A stretch of 64,000 nt of DNA from contig JARSSP010000007.1 in NCBI GenBank assembly GCA_029624675.1, forward strand, positions 96,250-160,249, given 5' to 3'. Below, piece after piece: positions 44,917 through 56,913 of the stretch. The DNA is from Candidatus Contendibacter sp. Lineage in GTDB: Bacteria > Pseudomonadota > Gammaproteobacteria > Competibacterales > Competibacteraceae. The first letter of the stretch is position 1. Every line of letters begins with the position of its first letter. The position numbers were made by a program, and so were the translations under genes. A model generated the notes under the pieces. It ran no database searches. It was not told the origin of the DNA and was given only the letters and a program-made list of their open reading frames with translations.

Positions 44917-45918
44917 ATGTCCGATTCCCCTGTTTCCCGCGATAGTCCCGCCGCGTCGACGCTCGGAACTGCTTCCCAGCAAGGCGAGAAGCTGCGCGGC
45001 GCGGCCAAGGTTGCCCGCGTTCCGATCAAGATCGCGCCCACCGACCCTAAACAGCGCTTGCGCAAACCGTCCTGGATTCGTGCCTCGTTTCCCGGCACAC
45101 CGGAGGTGCTGCGGCTGAAGCAAATCCTGCGTGATAACCGTCTGCACACGGTTTGCGAGGAAGCCAGTTGTCCCAATCTGGGCGAGTGCTTTGGCCACGG
45201 CACCGCCACTTTTATGATCATGGGGGCCATCTGTACCCGACGCTGCCCGTTTTGCGACGTGGGCCATGGCCGACCCCATCCGCTTGATCCCGATGAACCG
45301 GAAAACCTGGCCCGTACCGTGGCGGCGATGGGGTTGAGCTACGTGGTTATTACCTCGGTGGACCGCGACGATCTGCGCGACGGCGGCGCGGCTCATTTCG
45401 CCGCCTGCGTCCGGGCGACGCGCGCCGCGCGGCCGGGTATCGTCATCGAAATTCTGACGCCTGATTTTCGCGGCCGAATGGATCTGGCTCTGGATGTTCT
45501 GGAGCGGGAACCGCCGGACGTGTTCAATCACAATCTGGAAACCGTGCCGCGTCTTTATCGCCAGGCCCGGCCAGGCGCGGATTATCATTCCTCGCTTACC
45601 TTGCTGAAGCGTTTCAAGGAGCGACAGCCGCGCGTCCCGACCAAGTCGGGGTTGATGCTGGGGCTGGGGGAGACGACGGCGGAAATCGAAGCCGTCATGC
45701 GCGACCTGCGCGCCCACGAGGTGGAGATGCTGACGCTGGGGCAGTATTTGCAGCCCAGCGTCCATCATCTGCCAGTGGACCGGTATGCGCCGCCCGAGGA
45801 ATTTGAGTATCTGCGCGAACAGGGAAACGCCATGGGTTTTACCCATGTCGCCTCCGCCCCACTGGTGCGTTCGTCCTATCACGCCGACGCCCAGGCTCGG
45901 GGTGCCGGAGTCGCCTGA
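44917..45918 (+). CDS. lipA: Lipoyl synthase (radical SAM)
   Basis: The ATG at 44917, with AGGAA before it, gives 333 residues; the open frame further upstream is unlikely to be used. The auxiliary cluster cysteines are Cys80, Cys85 and Cys91 ([14 protein letters not shown]) and the radical-SAM cysteines are Cys106, Cys110 and Cys113 (CTRRCPFC). LipA inserts two sulphurs into the octanoyl group made by LipB. The C-terminal [12 protein letters not shown] is slightly divergent from the usual RSS-containing tail, but RSSYHA is present just before it. Confidence 0.97.
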   Translation: MSDSPVSRDSPAASTLGTASQQGEKLRGAAKVARVPIKIAPTDPKQRLRKPSWIRASFPGTPEVLRLKQILRDNRLHTVCEEASCPNLGECFGHGTATFMIMGAICTRRCPFCDVGHGRPHPLDPDEPENLARTVAAMGLSYVVITSVDRDDLRDGGAAHFAACVRATRAARPGIVIEILTPDFRGRMDLALDVLEREPPDVFNHNLETVPRLYRQARPGADYHSSLTLLKRFKERQPRVPTKSGLMLGLGETTAEIEAVMRDLRAHEVEMLTLGQYLQPSVHHLPVDRYAPPEEFEYLREQGNAMGFTHVASAPLVRSSYHADAQARGAGVA

Positions 45919-45981
45919 CGGAGCCGGTGGCGCGGACCCGCGCGAGCCGAACCTCCCAAGTTTTTTCCGCCCCGCGCGCCC

Positions 45982-46009
45982 TTGAGGAAACTTGCGGGTC
46001 GCGTATTAT
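45982..46009 (+). promoter_or_regulatory. Candidate clpS promoter
   Basis: TTGAGG (45982-45987) and TATTAT (46004-46009) are spaced by 16 bases and lie about 85 bases before the clpS start, in the only sizable gap between lipA and clpS. Confidence 0.45.
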
Positions 46010-46094
46010 CTAATGGAACGATGTCGTCCGGGCGCGTCGGTGCCCGATGCGCAATCCCTTCAACGATTCTTTCCACGGACATTCTAGCAATGCC

Positions 46095-46421
46095 ATGAGC
46101 ACGGAATACTCGTCGTCATCCGATCAAGATCGCGGCCTCGTCGTCGAACCGGCCAAGCCCGAACTGAAGCAGCCGCCGCTGTACAAGGTGATCCTGCTGA
46201 ACGACGACTACACACCGATGGAATTCGTGGTGCGGATTCTGGAACACTTTTTCGGGATGGGTCGGGAGCAGGCGACCCAGATCATGCTGCACGTTCACAC
46301 CCAGGGCCGGGGGGTGTGCGGAGTCTATACTCATGATATCGCGGAAACCAAGGTGGCGCAGGTCACTGAATTTTCCCGTCGTCACCAGCATCCATTGCTG
46401 TGCACCATGGAAGAAGCCTAA
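46095..46421 (+). CDS. clpS: ClpS, N-degron adaptor of ClpAP
   Basis: The start ATG 46095 gives 108 residues; the upstream 16 codons of the longer frame are not conserved in type. [23 protein letters not shown] contains the binding pocket (Asn-Asp pair and Met) and the C-terminal half contains [23 protein letters not shown]. It delivers N-end-rule substrates to ClpA, whose gene follows 36 bp later. Confidence 0.96.
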   Translation: MSTEYSSSSDQDRGLVVEPAKPELKQPPLYKVILLNDDYTPMEFVVRILEHFFGMGREQATQIMLHVHTQGRGVCGVYTHDIAETKVAQVTEFSRRHQHPLLCTMEEA

Positions 46422-46457
46422 CCTTTAAAACCACCGAGCGCGATTCGAGGTGCGAGT

Positions 46458-48707
<2,250 letters not shown>

Positions 48708-48796
48708 ACGGCGGGTCGGTGAAACAGGAGTCGGCGGCGCGCGACCGCTGGCTGCCTTCGCCGGGGAAGAAATGACAGTCGGAATGGACGCTGGAT

Positions 48797-49015
48797 TCAG
48801 CGCCCGCGATAGGTGATCCGGCCCTTGCTGAGATCGTAGGGAGTTAGTTCCACTTTTACCTTGTCCCCGGTCAGGATGCGAATGTAGTTCTTGCGCATCC
48901 GGCCGGAGATGTGCGCCGTGATCACATGACCGTTCTCCAGCTTTACCCTGAACATGGTGTTGGGCAGGGTATCAACCACGGTGCCCTCCATCTCGATGTG
49001 GTCTTCTTTCGACAT
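48797..49015 (-). CDS. infA: Translation initiation factor IF-1
   Basis: The 72-residue S1/OB-fold protein is a textbook IF-1: [19 protein letters not shown] at the start and the C-terminal [13 protein letters not shown]. It binds the ribosomal A site during initiation. As in many gammaproteobacteria it lies next to clpA in convergent orientation. Confidence 0.98.
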   Translation of the reverse strand: MSKEDHIEMEGTVVDTLPNTMFRVKLENGHVITAHISGRMRKNYIRILTGDKVKVELTPYDLSKGRITYRGR

Positions 49016-49091
49016 AAATCCTCGCTGACGCGCTGTGGCTGGCCTTGATAAAAAGACCGGTCACCATAGCGAAAATCCTGGGGCGCGGCAA

Positions 49092-49562
49092 GTGAATGAG
49101 CGCGCGCCTCGCCATCTGCTGATCGTCTATCACTCCCAGACCGGCCATACCCGAGCCATGGCCAGGGCGGCGCTGCGTGGCGCGCGGCGAGTTTCCGAGG
49201 TTGAAACGCGGCTAAAGATGGCTCTGCGCGCTGGCCTGGACGACCTGCTGTGGGCGCATGGCCTGCTGTTGGGCACGCCGGAGAATTTCGGCTACATGTC
49301 CGGGGCATTGAAGAACTTTCTGGATCGCACCTATTATCCAGCGCAGGGCAAGGTCGATGGGTTGCCCTACGCCGTGTTCATCAGCGCCGGCAACGACGGT
49401 CGCGGCGCGCTGTCCAGCATCGAGCGCATTGCCCGTGGCTACCCGCTCAAGCCGGTGTGCGAACCGATCATCGCTCGGGGCGAGCTGAACGCCGAGGTTT
49501 TGCAGCATTGCGAGGAACTGGGCGAGACCATGGCGTCGGGCGTGGCATGGGGCATCTTCTGA
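49092..49562 (+). CDS. Flavodoxin/NADPH-dependent FMN reductase-like protein
   Basis: The GTG at 49092 gives 156 residues starting just before the first strand; the ATG at 49035 would run into the infA leader. LLIVYHSQTGHTRAMA is the FMN phosphate loop and GTPENFGYMSGALKNFLDR is the flavin-contact loop of the flavodoxin_2/5-like family. It is a cytosolic electron carrier or reductase of unknown partner. Its 3' end overlaps mtgA by 16 bases. Confidence 0.8.
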   Translation: MNERAPRHLLIVYHSQTGHTRAMARAALRGARRVSEVETRLKMALRAGLDDLLWAHGLLLGTPENFGYMSGALKNFLDRTYYPAQGKVDGLPYAVFISAGNDGRGALSSIERIARGYPLKPVCEPIIARGELNAEVLQHCEELGETMASGVAWGIF

Positions 49563-50332
49563 AGCTGAAGCAACGGCTGCGCGGCTGGGTCGGGCGGGGG
49601 CGAACCGTCGCCAACCAGTTGTCGCCGGCGAAACGGCGGTTGCTGTCCCGGATCGGCCGGGGCGTGTGGATGGCGACGTGGATGTTCGCGTTTGGGTCGG
49701 CGGCAATAGTGCTGGCGCTGCGCTGGATCCCGCCGCCAACGTCCAGTTTCATCGCGCAGGGTTGGTTGAGCGCACTGTGGGCGGGGGAGGGCGCGGCGTT
49801 CCGGTACAACTGGACGCCGATGGCGACGATTTCACCCCATGCGGCGCTGGCGGTGATCGCTGCCGAGGATCAACGGTTTCCCGACCATTTCGGCTTCGAT
49901 TTCGTGGAGATACGGAACGCGCTGGAGGACCAGGACGAGGGCAGGCCCCTGCGTGGGGCCAGCACCCTCAGCCAGCAGGTGGCCAAGAATCTGTTTCTGT
50001 GGCCGGGGCGCGGTTTGATCCGCAAGGGGTTGGAGGCTTGGTTCACCGTGCTGCTGGAGTTGTTGTGGTCCAAGCAGCGGATTTTGGAGGTTTATCTGAA
50101 CATCGCCGAGTTTGGTGAATACACCTTTGGCGTGGAAGCGGCCAGCCAGCGGTTTTTCCGCAAGCCGGCCGCGCGCCTGACCGCCGACGAGGCGGCGCGC
50201 CTGGCGGCGGTATTGCCCAATCCGCTGCTTTACCGAGTGGATCGGCCCTCGGCTTACGTCCTCAAACGCCAGCGTTGGATCGAACGACAGATGCGGCAAT
50301 TAGGCGGCGTGGCTTATCTGGACCAGCTTTGA
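49547..50332 (+). CDS. mtgA: Monofunctional peptidoglycan glycosyltransferase MtgA
   Basis: The ATG at 49547 gives 261 residues with one N-terminal transmembrane segment (WMATWMFAFGSAAIVLALRWI) and the GT51 motifs AVIAAEDQRFPDHFGFD, GASTLSQQVAKNLFL, RKGLEAWFTVLLE and LNIAEFGEYTFGVEAAS, with the catalytic Glu in the first. It lacks a transpeptidase domain, which distinguishes it from class A PBPs. Its stop overlaps the next ATG region. Confidence 0.95.
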   Translation: MGHLLKLKQRLRGWVGRGRTVANQLSPAKRRLLSRIGRGVWMATWMFAFGSAAIVLALRWIPPPTSSFIAQGWLSALWAGEGAAFRYNWTPMATISPHAALAVIAAEDQRFPDHFGFDFVEIRNALEDQDEGRPLRGASTLSQQVAKNLFLWPGRGLIRKGLEAWFTVLLELLWSKQRILEVYLNIAEFGEYTFGVEAASQRFFRKPAARLTADEAARLAAVLPNPLLYRVDRPSAYVLKRQRWIERQMRQLGGVAYLDQL

Positions 50333-50343
50333 TGGGAGAACGC

Positions 50344-50637
50344 ATGGAACCTAAACCTCGGGTGAGCATCCTCTATTGCACGCAATGCCACTGGTTGCTG
50401 CGAGCCGCTTGGCTGGCGCAGGAACTGCTGACCACCTTTGAGGAGGAATTGGGCGAGGTGGCCTTGCAACCGGGAACCGGTGGGGTATTCGAGATTCGGG
50501 TCGGCGAGGAGCTGATCTGGTCGCGTCGGCGGGAAGGACGGTTTCCGGAAGCCAAGGAAGTCAAGCAACGAGTGCGCGACCGAATCGCGCCGGAACGATC
50601 CCTGGGCCATTCGGATCGCGCGGGCCCGCCAAGCTGA
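50344..50637 (+). CDS. SelT/SelW/SelH (Rdx) family thioredoxin-like protein
   Basis: The start at ATG 50344 has GGGAG at good spacing; an ATG at 50332 is the alternative. The 97-residue product has VSILYCTQCHWLLRAAWLAQEL, the CxxC of Rdx-family redox proteins (a Sec in some animals), GTGGVFEIRV and REGRFPEAKEVKQRVRD, all standard. A role in thiol redox balance is inferred. It lies between mtgA and dsbB. Confidence 0.88.
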   Translation: MEPKPRVSILYCTQCHWLLRAAWLAQELLTTFEEELGEVALQPGTGGVFEIRVGEELIWSRRREGRFPEAKEVKQRVRDRIAPERSLGHSDRAGPPS

Positions 50638-50666
50638 CCGCAACGAAAACTGTTATCGGGAGCGCC

Positions 50667-51203
50667 ATGCAAGACATGTCTGTGATCGACGGCCCCATGC
50701 CGGAACGGTTCGGGCCGCCATACCGCCGGTTGCTGAACGCCCTATTTTTTCTGACGTGCGCGGGAGGATTGGGTTTTGCCTACTACGCGCAGTTTTACCT
50801 GGGACTGGAGCCGTGCCCGCTGTGCATTTTCCAGCGGTTGGCCTTGTTCGCCTTGGGCGTGGTGTTTTTGCTGGCGGCCCTCCATCACCCCAGGGACTGG
50901 GGAGCGCGGGTGTATGGCGTGTTGATTGGGTTGGTCGCGGCCACCGGTGCCGGCATCGCTGGCCGGCATGTCTGGTTGCAACATCTGCCGCCGGAGCAGG
51001 CCCCGCGTTGCGGACCGGGGCTGGATTATCTGCTGGAAACCCTGCCGTTAAGCGAAACCGTGCGCGAGGTGCTGTCCGGTTCCGGCGAGTGCGCCAAGGT
51101 GGACTGGACCCTGCTGGGGTTGAGCATCCCGGAATGGACCTTGCCGCTGTTTCTCGGGCTGGGCGTGCTGGGCGTGTTCGCCAACTGGCGGCGGCGCGGC
51201 TGA
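50667..51203 (+). CDS. dsbB: Disulfide bond formation protein DsbB
   Basis: The 178-residue inner-membrane quinone reductase reoxidises DsbA. Four transmembrane segments are present, with the two periplasmic cysteine pairs: Cys50/Cys53 (EPCPLCIF) and Cys115/Cys142 (RCGPG and GECAKV). The C-terminal LGVFANWRRRG and its stop lie in a sequence that recurs 8.6 kb downstream, which marks this 3' end as the edge of an inserted island. Confidence 0.95.
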   Translation: MQDMSVIDGPMPERFGPPYRRLLNALFFLTCAGGLGFAYYAQFYLGLEPCPLCIFQRLALFALGVVFLLAALHHPRDWGARVYGVLIGLVAATGAGIAGRHVWLQHLPPEQAPRCGPGLDYLLETLPLSETVREVLSGSGECAKVDWTLLGLSIPEWTLPLFLGLGVLGVFANWRRRG

Positions 51204-51233
51204 GGGAATTCGAAGTCGATTGACGCGGCGGCG
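51168..51233 (+). repeat. Direct repeat, left copy (3' end of dsbB)
   Basis: It is shared with 59803-59865: the first 23 bases (CTGGGCGTGTTCGCC...) are identical, then a 5-8-base difference, then 35 identical bases beginning GCTGAGGGAATTCG and ending GCGGCGGCG. The dsbB stop codon lies inside it. The two copies bracket the TIR/patatin/SLOG genes. Confidence 0.92.
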
Positions 51234-51317
51234 CATGGCCGGCGCCCAGGCCGGCTTTAGCCTTACTCGGACGACCGTGACGCGGATCGATGTCAAGCTT
51301 AAGGAACACGAGTCATC

Positions 51318-54053
51318 ATGCCACCACCCGCAAACTCTCAGCCCGAACAGATCTTCCTGAGCTACAGCCGCAACGACTGCGAGGCGGCGGTCAATCTGCG
51401 CGATCAACTCGTTCGACAGGGATTGTCCGTGTTCAAGGACGACGACAGCATCCGCGAAGGGGACCTTTGGCTTGACCGTTTGCAAGGGGCGGTAAACGCC
51501 TGCGGCGCCTTCGTCGTGCAGATCGGTCGCGACGGGGTGGGGCGCTGGATCGGCGCCGAAACCCAGGTGGCCTTGAGTCGCCATTTCGGCCCCCAGCGCC
51601 TGCCGATCTTTCCGATTCTGCTCGGCGAAACCCAGGCCGATACCCTCCCGGCCTTCCTGCGGCTGTTCCAGGCGACGCCCTGGAACGGGATCGATCCGCT
51701 GCCCGCGCGGCTGTTCGACTCGATCCGCGAGCGGGCCATCGTCGCCGGGGCAGCGGCTCCGATCGAAGGTTGCCCGTTCGTCGGGCTGGCGGCGTACAGC
51801 ACGAAACAAGCGCATCTGTTTTTCGGCCGGCAGAAGGAAACCCTGGATGCGCTGGCCTGTTTCGATACCCGCCAGGGTTTCCCACCAGTGCGCTGGCTGG
51901 AGATCAACGGCAACTGCGGCTGCGGTAAATCGTCGCTGATGCGGGCCGGCCTGCTGCCGCTGGTGGATCAGGGCTGGCTGTGGCCGCGCACCGGTTACGC
52001 GCAGTGGCGGCGGATCGGGCCGCTGATGCCGGGCGCGCATCCGATGGAAATGCTGGCCGAGCATCTCGCCCGCGCGTTCGAGGAGGAAATGGCGGATGTT
52101 CGGAAACATCTGGAAGTCGATGATGACCGGGCCTTGGCCCACTGGCTGCGCAGCCGCAAAAAGGACGACACCGCATTTCTGCTCGCCGTCGATCAATTTG
52201 AGGAACTGTTCACCTTCGCCAACCCCGACGAGCGCCGGCGCTTCGAGCGGCTGCTCGCCAAAGCGCTGGCCGATCCGGATTGCCCTCTGTTTGTTATCTC
52301 GACGGTGCGCGCCTATTCCCTAGACCGCTTTGAGTATCTGCCGCAGCTGGTCGACGTGCAAAACCGTGTCGGCAGGAAATGGACGCTGCCGCCGATCAGC
52401 GTCGAGGGCTTATACGAGATCATCGACGGGCCGGCCCGGCTTGCGGGTCTCGACGTTAGCGGGGTGCGGGAGACAATGGTCACCAAAGCGCGAGACGAGC
52501 CCGGGGCGCTGCCGCTGGTCGAGAACGCCCTCCACTGGCTTTGGCAGCAGCGCACCAACAATTGCCTGAGCCGACAGTTGCTGGACGATCAGGGTGGGCT
52601 TGCGGGCATCCTCAGCCGCGGCGCCGACGACCTGCTTGAAAGCCTGGGGAAGCCGGGCCGGGACCGAGCCCTGGAGCTGCTGTTTCGACTCGTCAAGGTG
52701 GATCTCGATGGATCGCGACACGCCCGCCAGCGCATTCCCCTCGATGACGCGGTGGCGGTGGCCGGCGGTGGCGAAACTGGCCGAGCCATCGTCGACCGCC
52801 TGGCCGGTACGCGCGCCAGCGACGGCGGAAAGAACACAGGGCCGCTGCGGCTAATCACTGTCACCGAGGAGGCAGCGGGCGGGGACACGACCGGGCGCTG
52901 GGTCAACCTGATTCACGAGACCTTGATCCGTAGCAAGAGGCTGGACGCCACGAGCAAGCCGCAGCCCTATTGGCCGACCCTGTGGACCTACATCGAACAA
53001 CACAAGAAGCGGGCGGCGCGGCGGGAGCGCTTGCAATTGCTGGCGCGCGAGTGGAAGGATCATCAGGGATTTGCCCGGCTGTTCGGACTCGCCGGCTGGT
53101 CATCGCTGTTCGGCTTTCGCGGGTTTGCAACTCCGGGGAGCATCGAGCAGCGCTTCCTGACCTGGAGCCGCCGGAAAGCGAGTGGACTCACACTATTGCT
53201 GCTGCTGGTGATCGGCTTCCTCGGCGAATCGTTCTACTGGACGATAGTTAACGACTTGCCCCTGGATTCCATGCTGACGCGGCAACGCTTTCGCCTGGGC
53301 TACGCGCCCCTTCCCGAGTTTGTGGCCATCCCGGCGGGTTCGTTCGACATGGGTGAACAGGACAAGACATTCGTGGAGCGCATTCCTCAAAACCTCCGGC
53401 AATACTTCGGGGTTCCGGGCAGAGTCGTCGAGATTGCGGAGGGTTTTAACCTGAGCCAATACGAAGTCACCTACGAGCAGTTCGACTATTACGTTTGGGA
53501 GCAGCATCGGCAAGGTTACAACGACATCAAGTATCCCACCACGGCCAAGGGCGGTCGTGGAATGCGACCCGTGGTGAATGTCTCCTGGATCGAGGCAACG
53601 GCCTACACGAAGTGGCTGGGCGAGCGCCTCCACCGGAACTGCCGTCTGCTCACCGAGGCGGAATGGGAATATGCCGCCCGAGCGGAGACCTATACAGCCT
53701 ATCCTTGGGGAGACTACGTCGGCCAAAATAAGGCAAATTGCAACGATTGTGGCAGTCACTGGGATAACCATCAGTCGGCTCCAGTCGGGAGTTTTCCAGC
53801 GAATGTGTGGGGTCTCCACGACACGTCGGGCAATGTGTGGGAATGGACTTGCTCCGAATGGCGTGAGCAGTTTGATGGGAGTGAGCAACTATGCGCCGAT
53901 CAGAGTAGTAAAGAGAAAGACAGGGTGATACGTGGCGGGGGTTGGAGCAGTAAACCAGACATGTTGCGCTTGGCCGCCCGCCGCAACCTTCAATTGGATG
54001 ACATTGACGCCCTACTCGGTTTTCGGGTGTTGTGTTCGTCCCCCATCGATTAG
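51318..54053 (+). CDS. TIR - STAND NTPase - formylglycine-generating-enzyme-like fusion protein
   Basis: The 911-residue protein reads in order: a TIR domain (residues 10-130: QIFLSYSRNDCEAAVNLRDQ, with Glu in RWIGAETQVAL at the expected NADase position); an nSTAND-type NTPase (CPFVGLAAYSTKQAHLFFGR near 152, Walker A GNCGCGKSS near 197, LLAVDQFEELFT near 290); a single transmembrane segment near 620-640 (LTLLLLLVIGFLGESFYW); and an FGE-sulfatase domain (VAIPAGSFDMG near 667 to FRVLCSSPID at the end, including NVSWIEATAYTKWLGERL, WEYAARAET and GGWSS). The FGE domain often acts as a ligand-binding sensor in conflict systems. First gene of the island. Confidence 0.85.
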   Translation: MPPPANSQPEQIFLSYSRNDCEAAVNLRDQLVRQGLSVFKDDDSIREGDLWLDRLQGAVNACGAFVVQIGRDGVGRWIGAETQVALSRHFGPQRLPIFPILLGETQADTLPAFLRLFQATPWNGIDPLPARLFDSIRERAIVAGAAAPIEGCPFVGLAAYSTKQAHLFFGRQKETLDALACFDTRQGFPPVRWLEINGNCGCGKSSLMRAGLLPLVDQGWLWPRTGYAQWRRIGPLMPGAHPMEMLAEHLARAFEEEMADVRKHLEVDDDRALAHWLRSRKKDDTAFLLAVDQFEELFTFANPDERRRFERLLAKALADPDCPLFVISTVRAYSLDRFEYLPQLVDVQNRVGRKWTLPPISVEGLYEIIDGPARLAGLDVSGVRETMVTKARDEPGALPLVENALHWLWQQRTNNCLSRQLLDDQGGLAGILSRGADDLLESLGKPGRDRALELLFRLVKVDLDGSRHARQRIPLDDAVAVAGGGETGRAIVDRLAGTRASDGGKNTGPLRLITVTEEAAGGDTTGRWVNLIHETLIRSKRLDATSKPQPYWPTLWTYIEQHKKRAARRERLQLLAREWKDHQGFARLFGLAGWSSLFGFRGFATPGSIEQRFLTWSRRKASGLTLLLLLVIGFLGESFYWTIVNDLPLDSMLTRQRFRLGYAPLPEFVAIPAGSFDMGEQDKTFVERIPQNLRQYFGVPGRVVEIAEGFNLSQYEVTYEQFDYYVWEQHRQGYNDIKYPTTAKGGRGMRPVVNVSWIEATAYTKWLGERLHRNCRLLTEAEWEYAARAETYTAYPWGDYVGQNKANCNDCGSHWDNHQSAPVGSFPANVWGLHDTSGNVWEWTCSEWREQFDGSEQLCADQSSKEKDRVIRGGGWSSKPDMLRLAARRNLQLDDIDALLGFRVLCSSPID

Positions 54054-54096
54054 TTGAACGCTGGATCGTTGATCGCTGGAATTGGGAGTGGGAGTA

Positions 54097-54190
54097 GGTT
54101 GAGATGACCCTGCGAACCCCAACACGTTGATTGAATCGGGTAAGGGCGGGTGTTTAGCCTGCCCTTACCCGATTACTCGTCATCTCAACC
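54097..54190. repeat. Nested inverted repeats between the STAND and patatin genes
   Basis: The outer arms are GGTTGAGATGAC (54097-54108) and GTCATCTCAACC (54179-54190), perfect. The inner arms are AATCGGGTAAGGGCGGG (54134-54150) and CCTGCCCTTACCCGATT (54158-54174) with one mismatch and a seven-base loop. The RNA would form a very stable hairpin in the 220-bp gap. There is no T-run after it. It may be a terminator, a structured RNA or a remnant of a mobile element. Confidence 0.75.
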
Positions 54191-54273
54191 TTACCGGAGT
54201 TCGCGATGGCCGCCCATCTCCCCTTTGATTTACACCACTTTCATGGACTCTACCTTCGTTTGACCGACAACGG

Positions 54274-56913
54274 ATGGAAGATATGAACGCACCCGATTCC
54301 CACCACGATGATTCCGGCGCGATGACTTGGGCCACCTGGCTGTCGAAAGGTGGATTCTTGGAGCTGTTCGGCACTATGGAAGAAGACAAGTCGCGTTTCG
54401 ACTCCATCCCGTGGCAACCCACCCAGGCGGATCGGTCAGCGGCGTGGAATCTGTATACGGAACTGCGCACGCGCATTACCACGCAACCGCTCCCCTATCG
54501 TTCGGGGGACGAGGCGACCGCCCTGGACAGCGTCTTTCGCCTGTTCGAACTCACCCGCGAGATCGTGAAGGCGCACGAAGGCTGCCATCATTTCGCCACC
54601 CTGGCCATTCAGGTGCTCAACGTCCAGGTCCGCCCCTTCACCGCCAAGTGGCACCGCCTGAAAGTGGACGGACGGCTTTCGAGCGCCGACGTGCGCTACC
54701 TGTTTCGCCAAGAACTGGCCGAACTGCAAAAGCAACTGCGCCTGTTCACTCACCTGCTGGGACTGCTGGCGGGATACGGCACGCTCGTCGTCAAGCAGGA
54801 GGAAAGTGGCTCGATGCAAAGCTCAAAGGCGCCAGACGGCCTGTGGAAGCCGGTGCCTTTCGGCATTGCCGATGACCCGTTGACCAAACAGTGGGCGACC
54901 GAGATCAACGCCAAGGAGCGAGCGGAAATCCTCGAACGGCGGAGGTTCTACAATGTGGAGGGAAGAGAACAACCGAGTGACGCGCTGGGTCTCGCGCTCT
55001 CGGGAGGCGGAATTCGCTCCGCGACCTTCGCGCTCGGCGTGGTGCAGGTGCTGGCGCGCAAAGGCATTCTGAGAAGCGTCGATTTCCTGTCGACGGTGTC
55101 GGGTGGAGGCTATTTGGGTGCTTTCATCAGTTCGTTTCTCAGCGACGAAGCGGGTGAGGCGCATCTGAACCCCACTGTGGATGCGCTGCCGTTCGGGGCT
55201 GAAAGCGAGCGGGAATCCACTCCGGTTCGACACCTGCGCAACCATAGCAAATACCTCAGCGAAGGCGGCTTCAAGACGTTTGCGACAATCGCGGCGCAGG
55301 TGGGTTATGGGATCGTGGTATCAGCGCTGCTTCTATCCTTGCCGCTGCTGCTTGGCGTTCTCGTGACTTCGCTCTGTTTCGCCGATTCGTTCAAGACTCC
55401 TCCCGCCGAACCCTTTACCTTTAGCGTTTTCAACAAGATAGCGCTGATCCTGCTCGGCGTCGGAGTTTTGCTGCTGCCAGTGATCCAGACTTTTGTCCGC
55501 AATCAACCATTACGGAAGTGGTGGGGACGTGGTTGCGTCATCTGGGCCGTGATTTGCGCCTTATTTCTGCTATGCGAAGCGATGCCTCCGCTTTTTCACC
55601 TGATAAAAAGTGTCGGCACATCAGTGGTGCTGGCTGGCGCGATGGCCCTGCCGCTGGTTCTCGGGGCCGCCGGTCTGTGGCTGGGCGCCACCAGTCGGCT
55701 CGGCCGCATCGCGTTCTGGCTGTTCCACTTAACCGGTCCAATCTTCATCTTGGCCGCGTTTTTCTGGCTTTGCGAACGGTTTATTGCGAACGCAACCACA
55801 AACTCCGATTGCATACTGACAATACTTGTTTTGACGTCCGGTCTATACACGAGCTTCTGCCTGAACATCAACTTCGCGTCGCCGCATCGCTACTATCGCG
55901 ATCGCCTGGCCCGAACCTACCTGACACGACCCGCTTCGGAAAACTCGATACGGGTTTCCGATCCGCAGTTGCTTTCCAAGATGAACGAGAACAAGAAAGC
56001 CCCATATCACCTGATCAATGCCGCGCTCAACATTCCGGGATGCGACGACCCGAATCTACGCGGGCGAAACGCCGATTTCTTCCTGTTCAGCAAGCATTTT
56101 TGCGGTAGCCCGATCACTGGCCTGCATCCGACCACCGCGTGGGAAGCCTTGGATCGGCACCTTGACCTGGGCACGGCGATGGCGATTTCGGGGGCCGCCG
56201 CCGCGCCCCACATGGGAACGTTCACCGCTAGGCGCTATACGTTTTTATTGGCCATGCTCAACGTGCGTCTTGGCTATTGGCTGCGTCGACCTTCGGGAAG
56301 CGGTAAAGGGGCGCGCGGCGGCGTTCTCCCGCCGATCGGGTGGTACTACTTTTTTCTTGAACTTACCACCTGCTTCATATCGGAGAAAACCAATTTTCTC
56401 AATATCTCGGATGGCGGCCATATCGAGAATCTCGGCATCTACGAGCTATTGCGCCGTCGCTGCAAGTTCATCATCGCCGTCGATGGAGAAGCGGACCTCG
56501 ACCGCTCCTTCGGTGGCCTGGTGACATTGGCTCAACTGGCCAAAATCGATTTGGGAGTCACCATCGAACTCAATCTCGCTGATCTGCGCATGGATCGAGA
56601 CGGGCATAGTCGCGCACACTTCGGACTGTCGCGCATCGACTACCCAGAGGGTCATTTCGGCTTACTCTTGTACATAAAAACATCCCTGACCGGAAACGAG
56701 TCGGAGTTCCTCAAAAAATACCGAGCCGACCACCCCGATTTCCCCCATCAAAGTACAGCGCAGCAGCTTTTTAGCGAGACACAATTCGAAGCTTACCGAG
56801 CGCTTGGCGAGCATGTCGCGGAGGACCTCTTCCGGCGCGATCTGGTGGACGAGTGGGACATTGGTTTGCCCGCAAGGGAATGGTTTGAGCGATTGGCGGC
56901 CCGTTTGTTGTGA
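54274..56913 (+). CDS. Large membrane patatin-like phospholipase
   Basis: The 879-residue protein has a patatin core split by a membrane region. The anion hole LALSGGGIRSATFALG lies near residues 238-253, the nucleophile elbow STVSGGGYLGAF (GxSxG) near 270-281, and the catalytic Asp motif ISDGGHIENLGIYELL near 710. Between the second and third blocks lie about six hydrophobic segments (residues about 340-540, for example VVSALLLSLPLLLGVLV and LVLAGAMALPLVLG-like SVVLAGAMALPLVLG). Patatin phospholipases are membrane-killing effectors in CBASS and other systems. ATG 54274 or 54283 may be the start. Confidence 0.85.
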   Translation: MEDMNAPDSHHDDSGAMTWATWLSKGGFLELFGTMEEDKSRFDSIPWQPTQADRSAAWNLYTELRTRITTQPLPYRSGDEATALDSVFRLFELTREIVKAHEGCHHFATLAIQVLNVQVRPFTAKWHRLKVDGRLSSADVRYLFRQELAELQKQLRLFTHLLGLLAGYGTLVVKQEESGSMQSSKAPDGLWKPVPFGIADDPLTKQWATEINAKERAEILERRRFYNVEGREQPSDALGLALSGGGIRSATFALGVVQVLARKGILRSVDFLSTVSGGGYLGAFISSFLSDEAGEAHLNPTVDALPFGAESERESTPVRHLRNHSKYLSEGGFKTFATIAAQVGYGIVVSALLLSLPLLLGVLVTSLCFADSFKTPPAEPFTFSVFNKIALILLGVGVLLLPVIQTFVRNQPLRKWWGRGCVIWAVICALFLLCEAMPPLFHLIKSVGTSVVLAGAMALPLVLGAAGLWLGATSRLGRIAFWLFHLTGPIFILAAFFWLCERFIANATTNSDCILTILVLTSGLYTSFCLNINFASPHRYYRDRLARTYLTRPASENSIRVSDPQLLSKMNENKKAPYHLINAALNIPGCDDPNLRGRNADFFLFSKHFCGSPITGLHPTTAWEALDRHLDLGTAMAISGAAAAPHMGTFTARRYTFLLAMLNVRLGYWLRRPSGSGKGARGGVLPPIGWYYFFLELTTCFISEKTNFLNISDGGHIENLGIYELLRRRCKFIIAVDGEADLDRSFGGLVTLAQLAKIDLGVTIELNLADLRMDRDGHSRAHFGLSRIDYPEGHFGLLLYIKTSLTGNESEFLKKYRADHPDFPHQSTAQQLFSETQFEAYRALGEHVAEDLFRRDLVDEWDIGLPAREWFERLAARLL

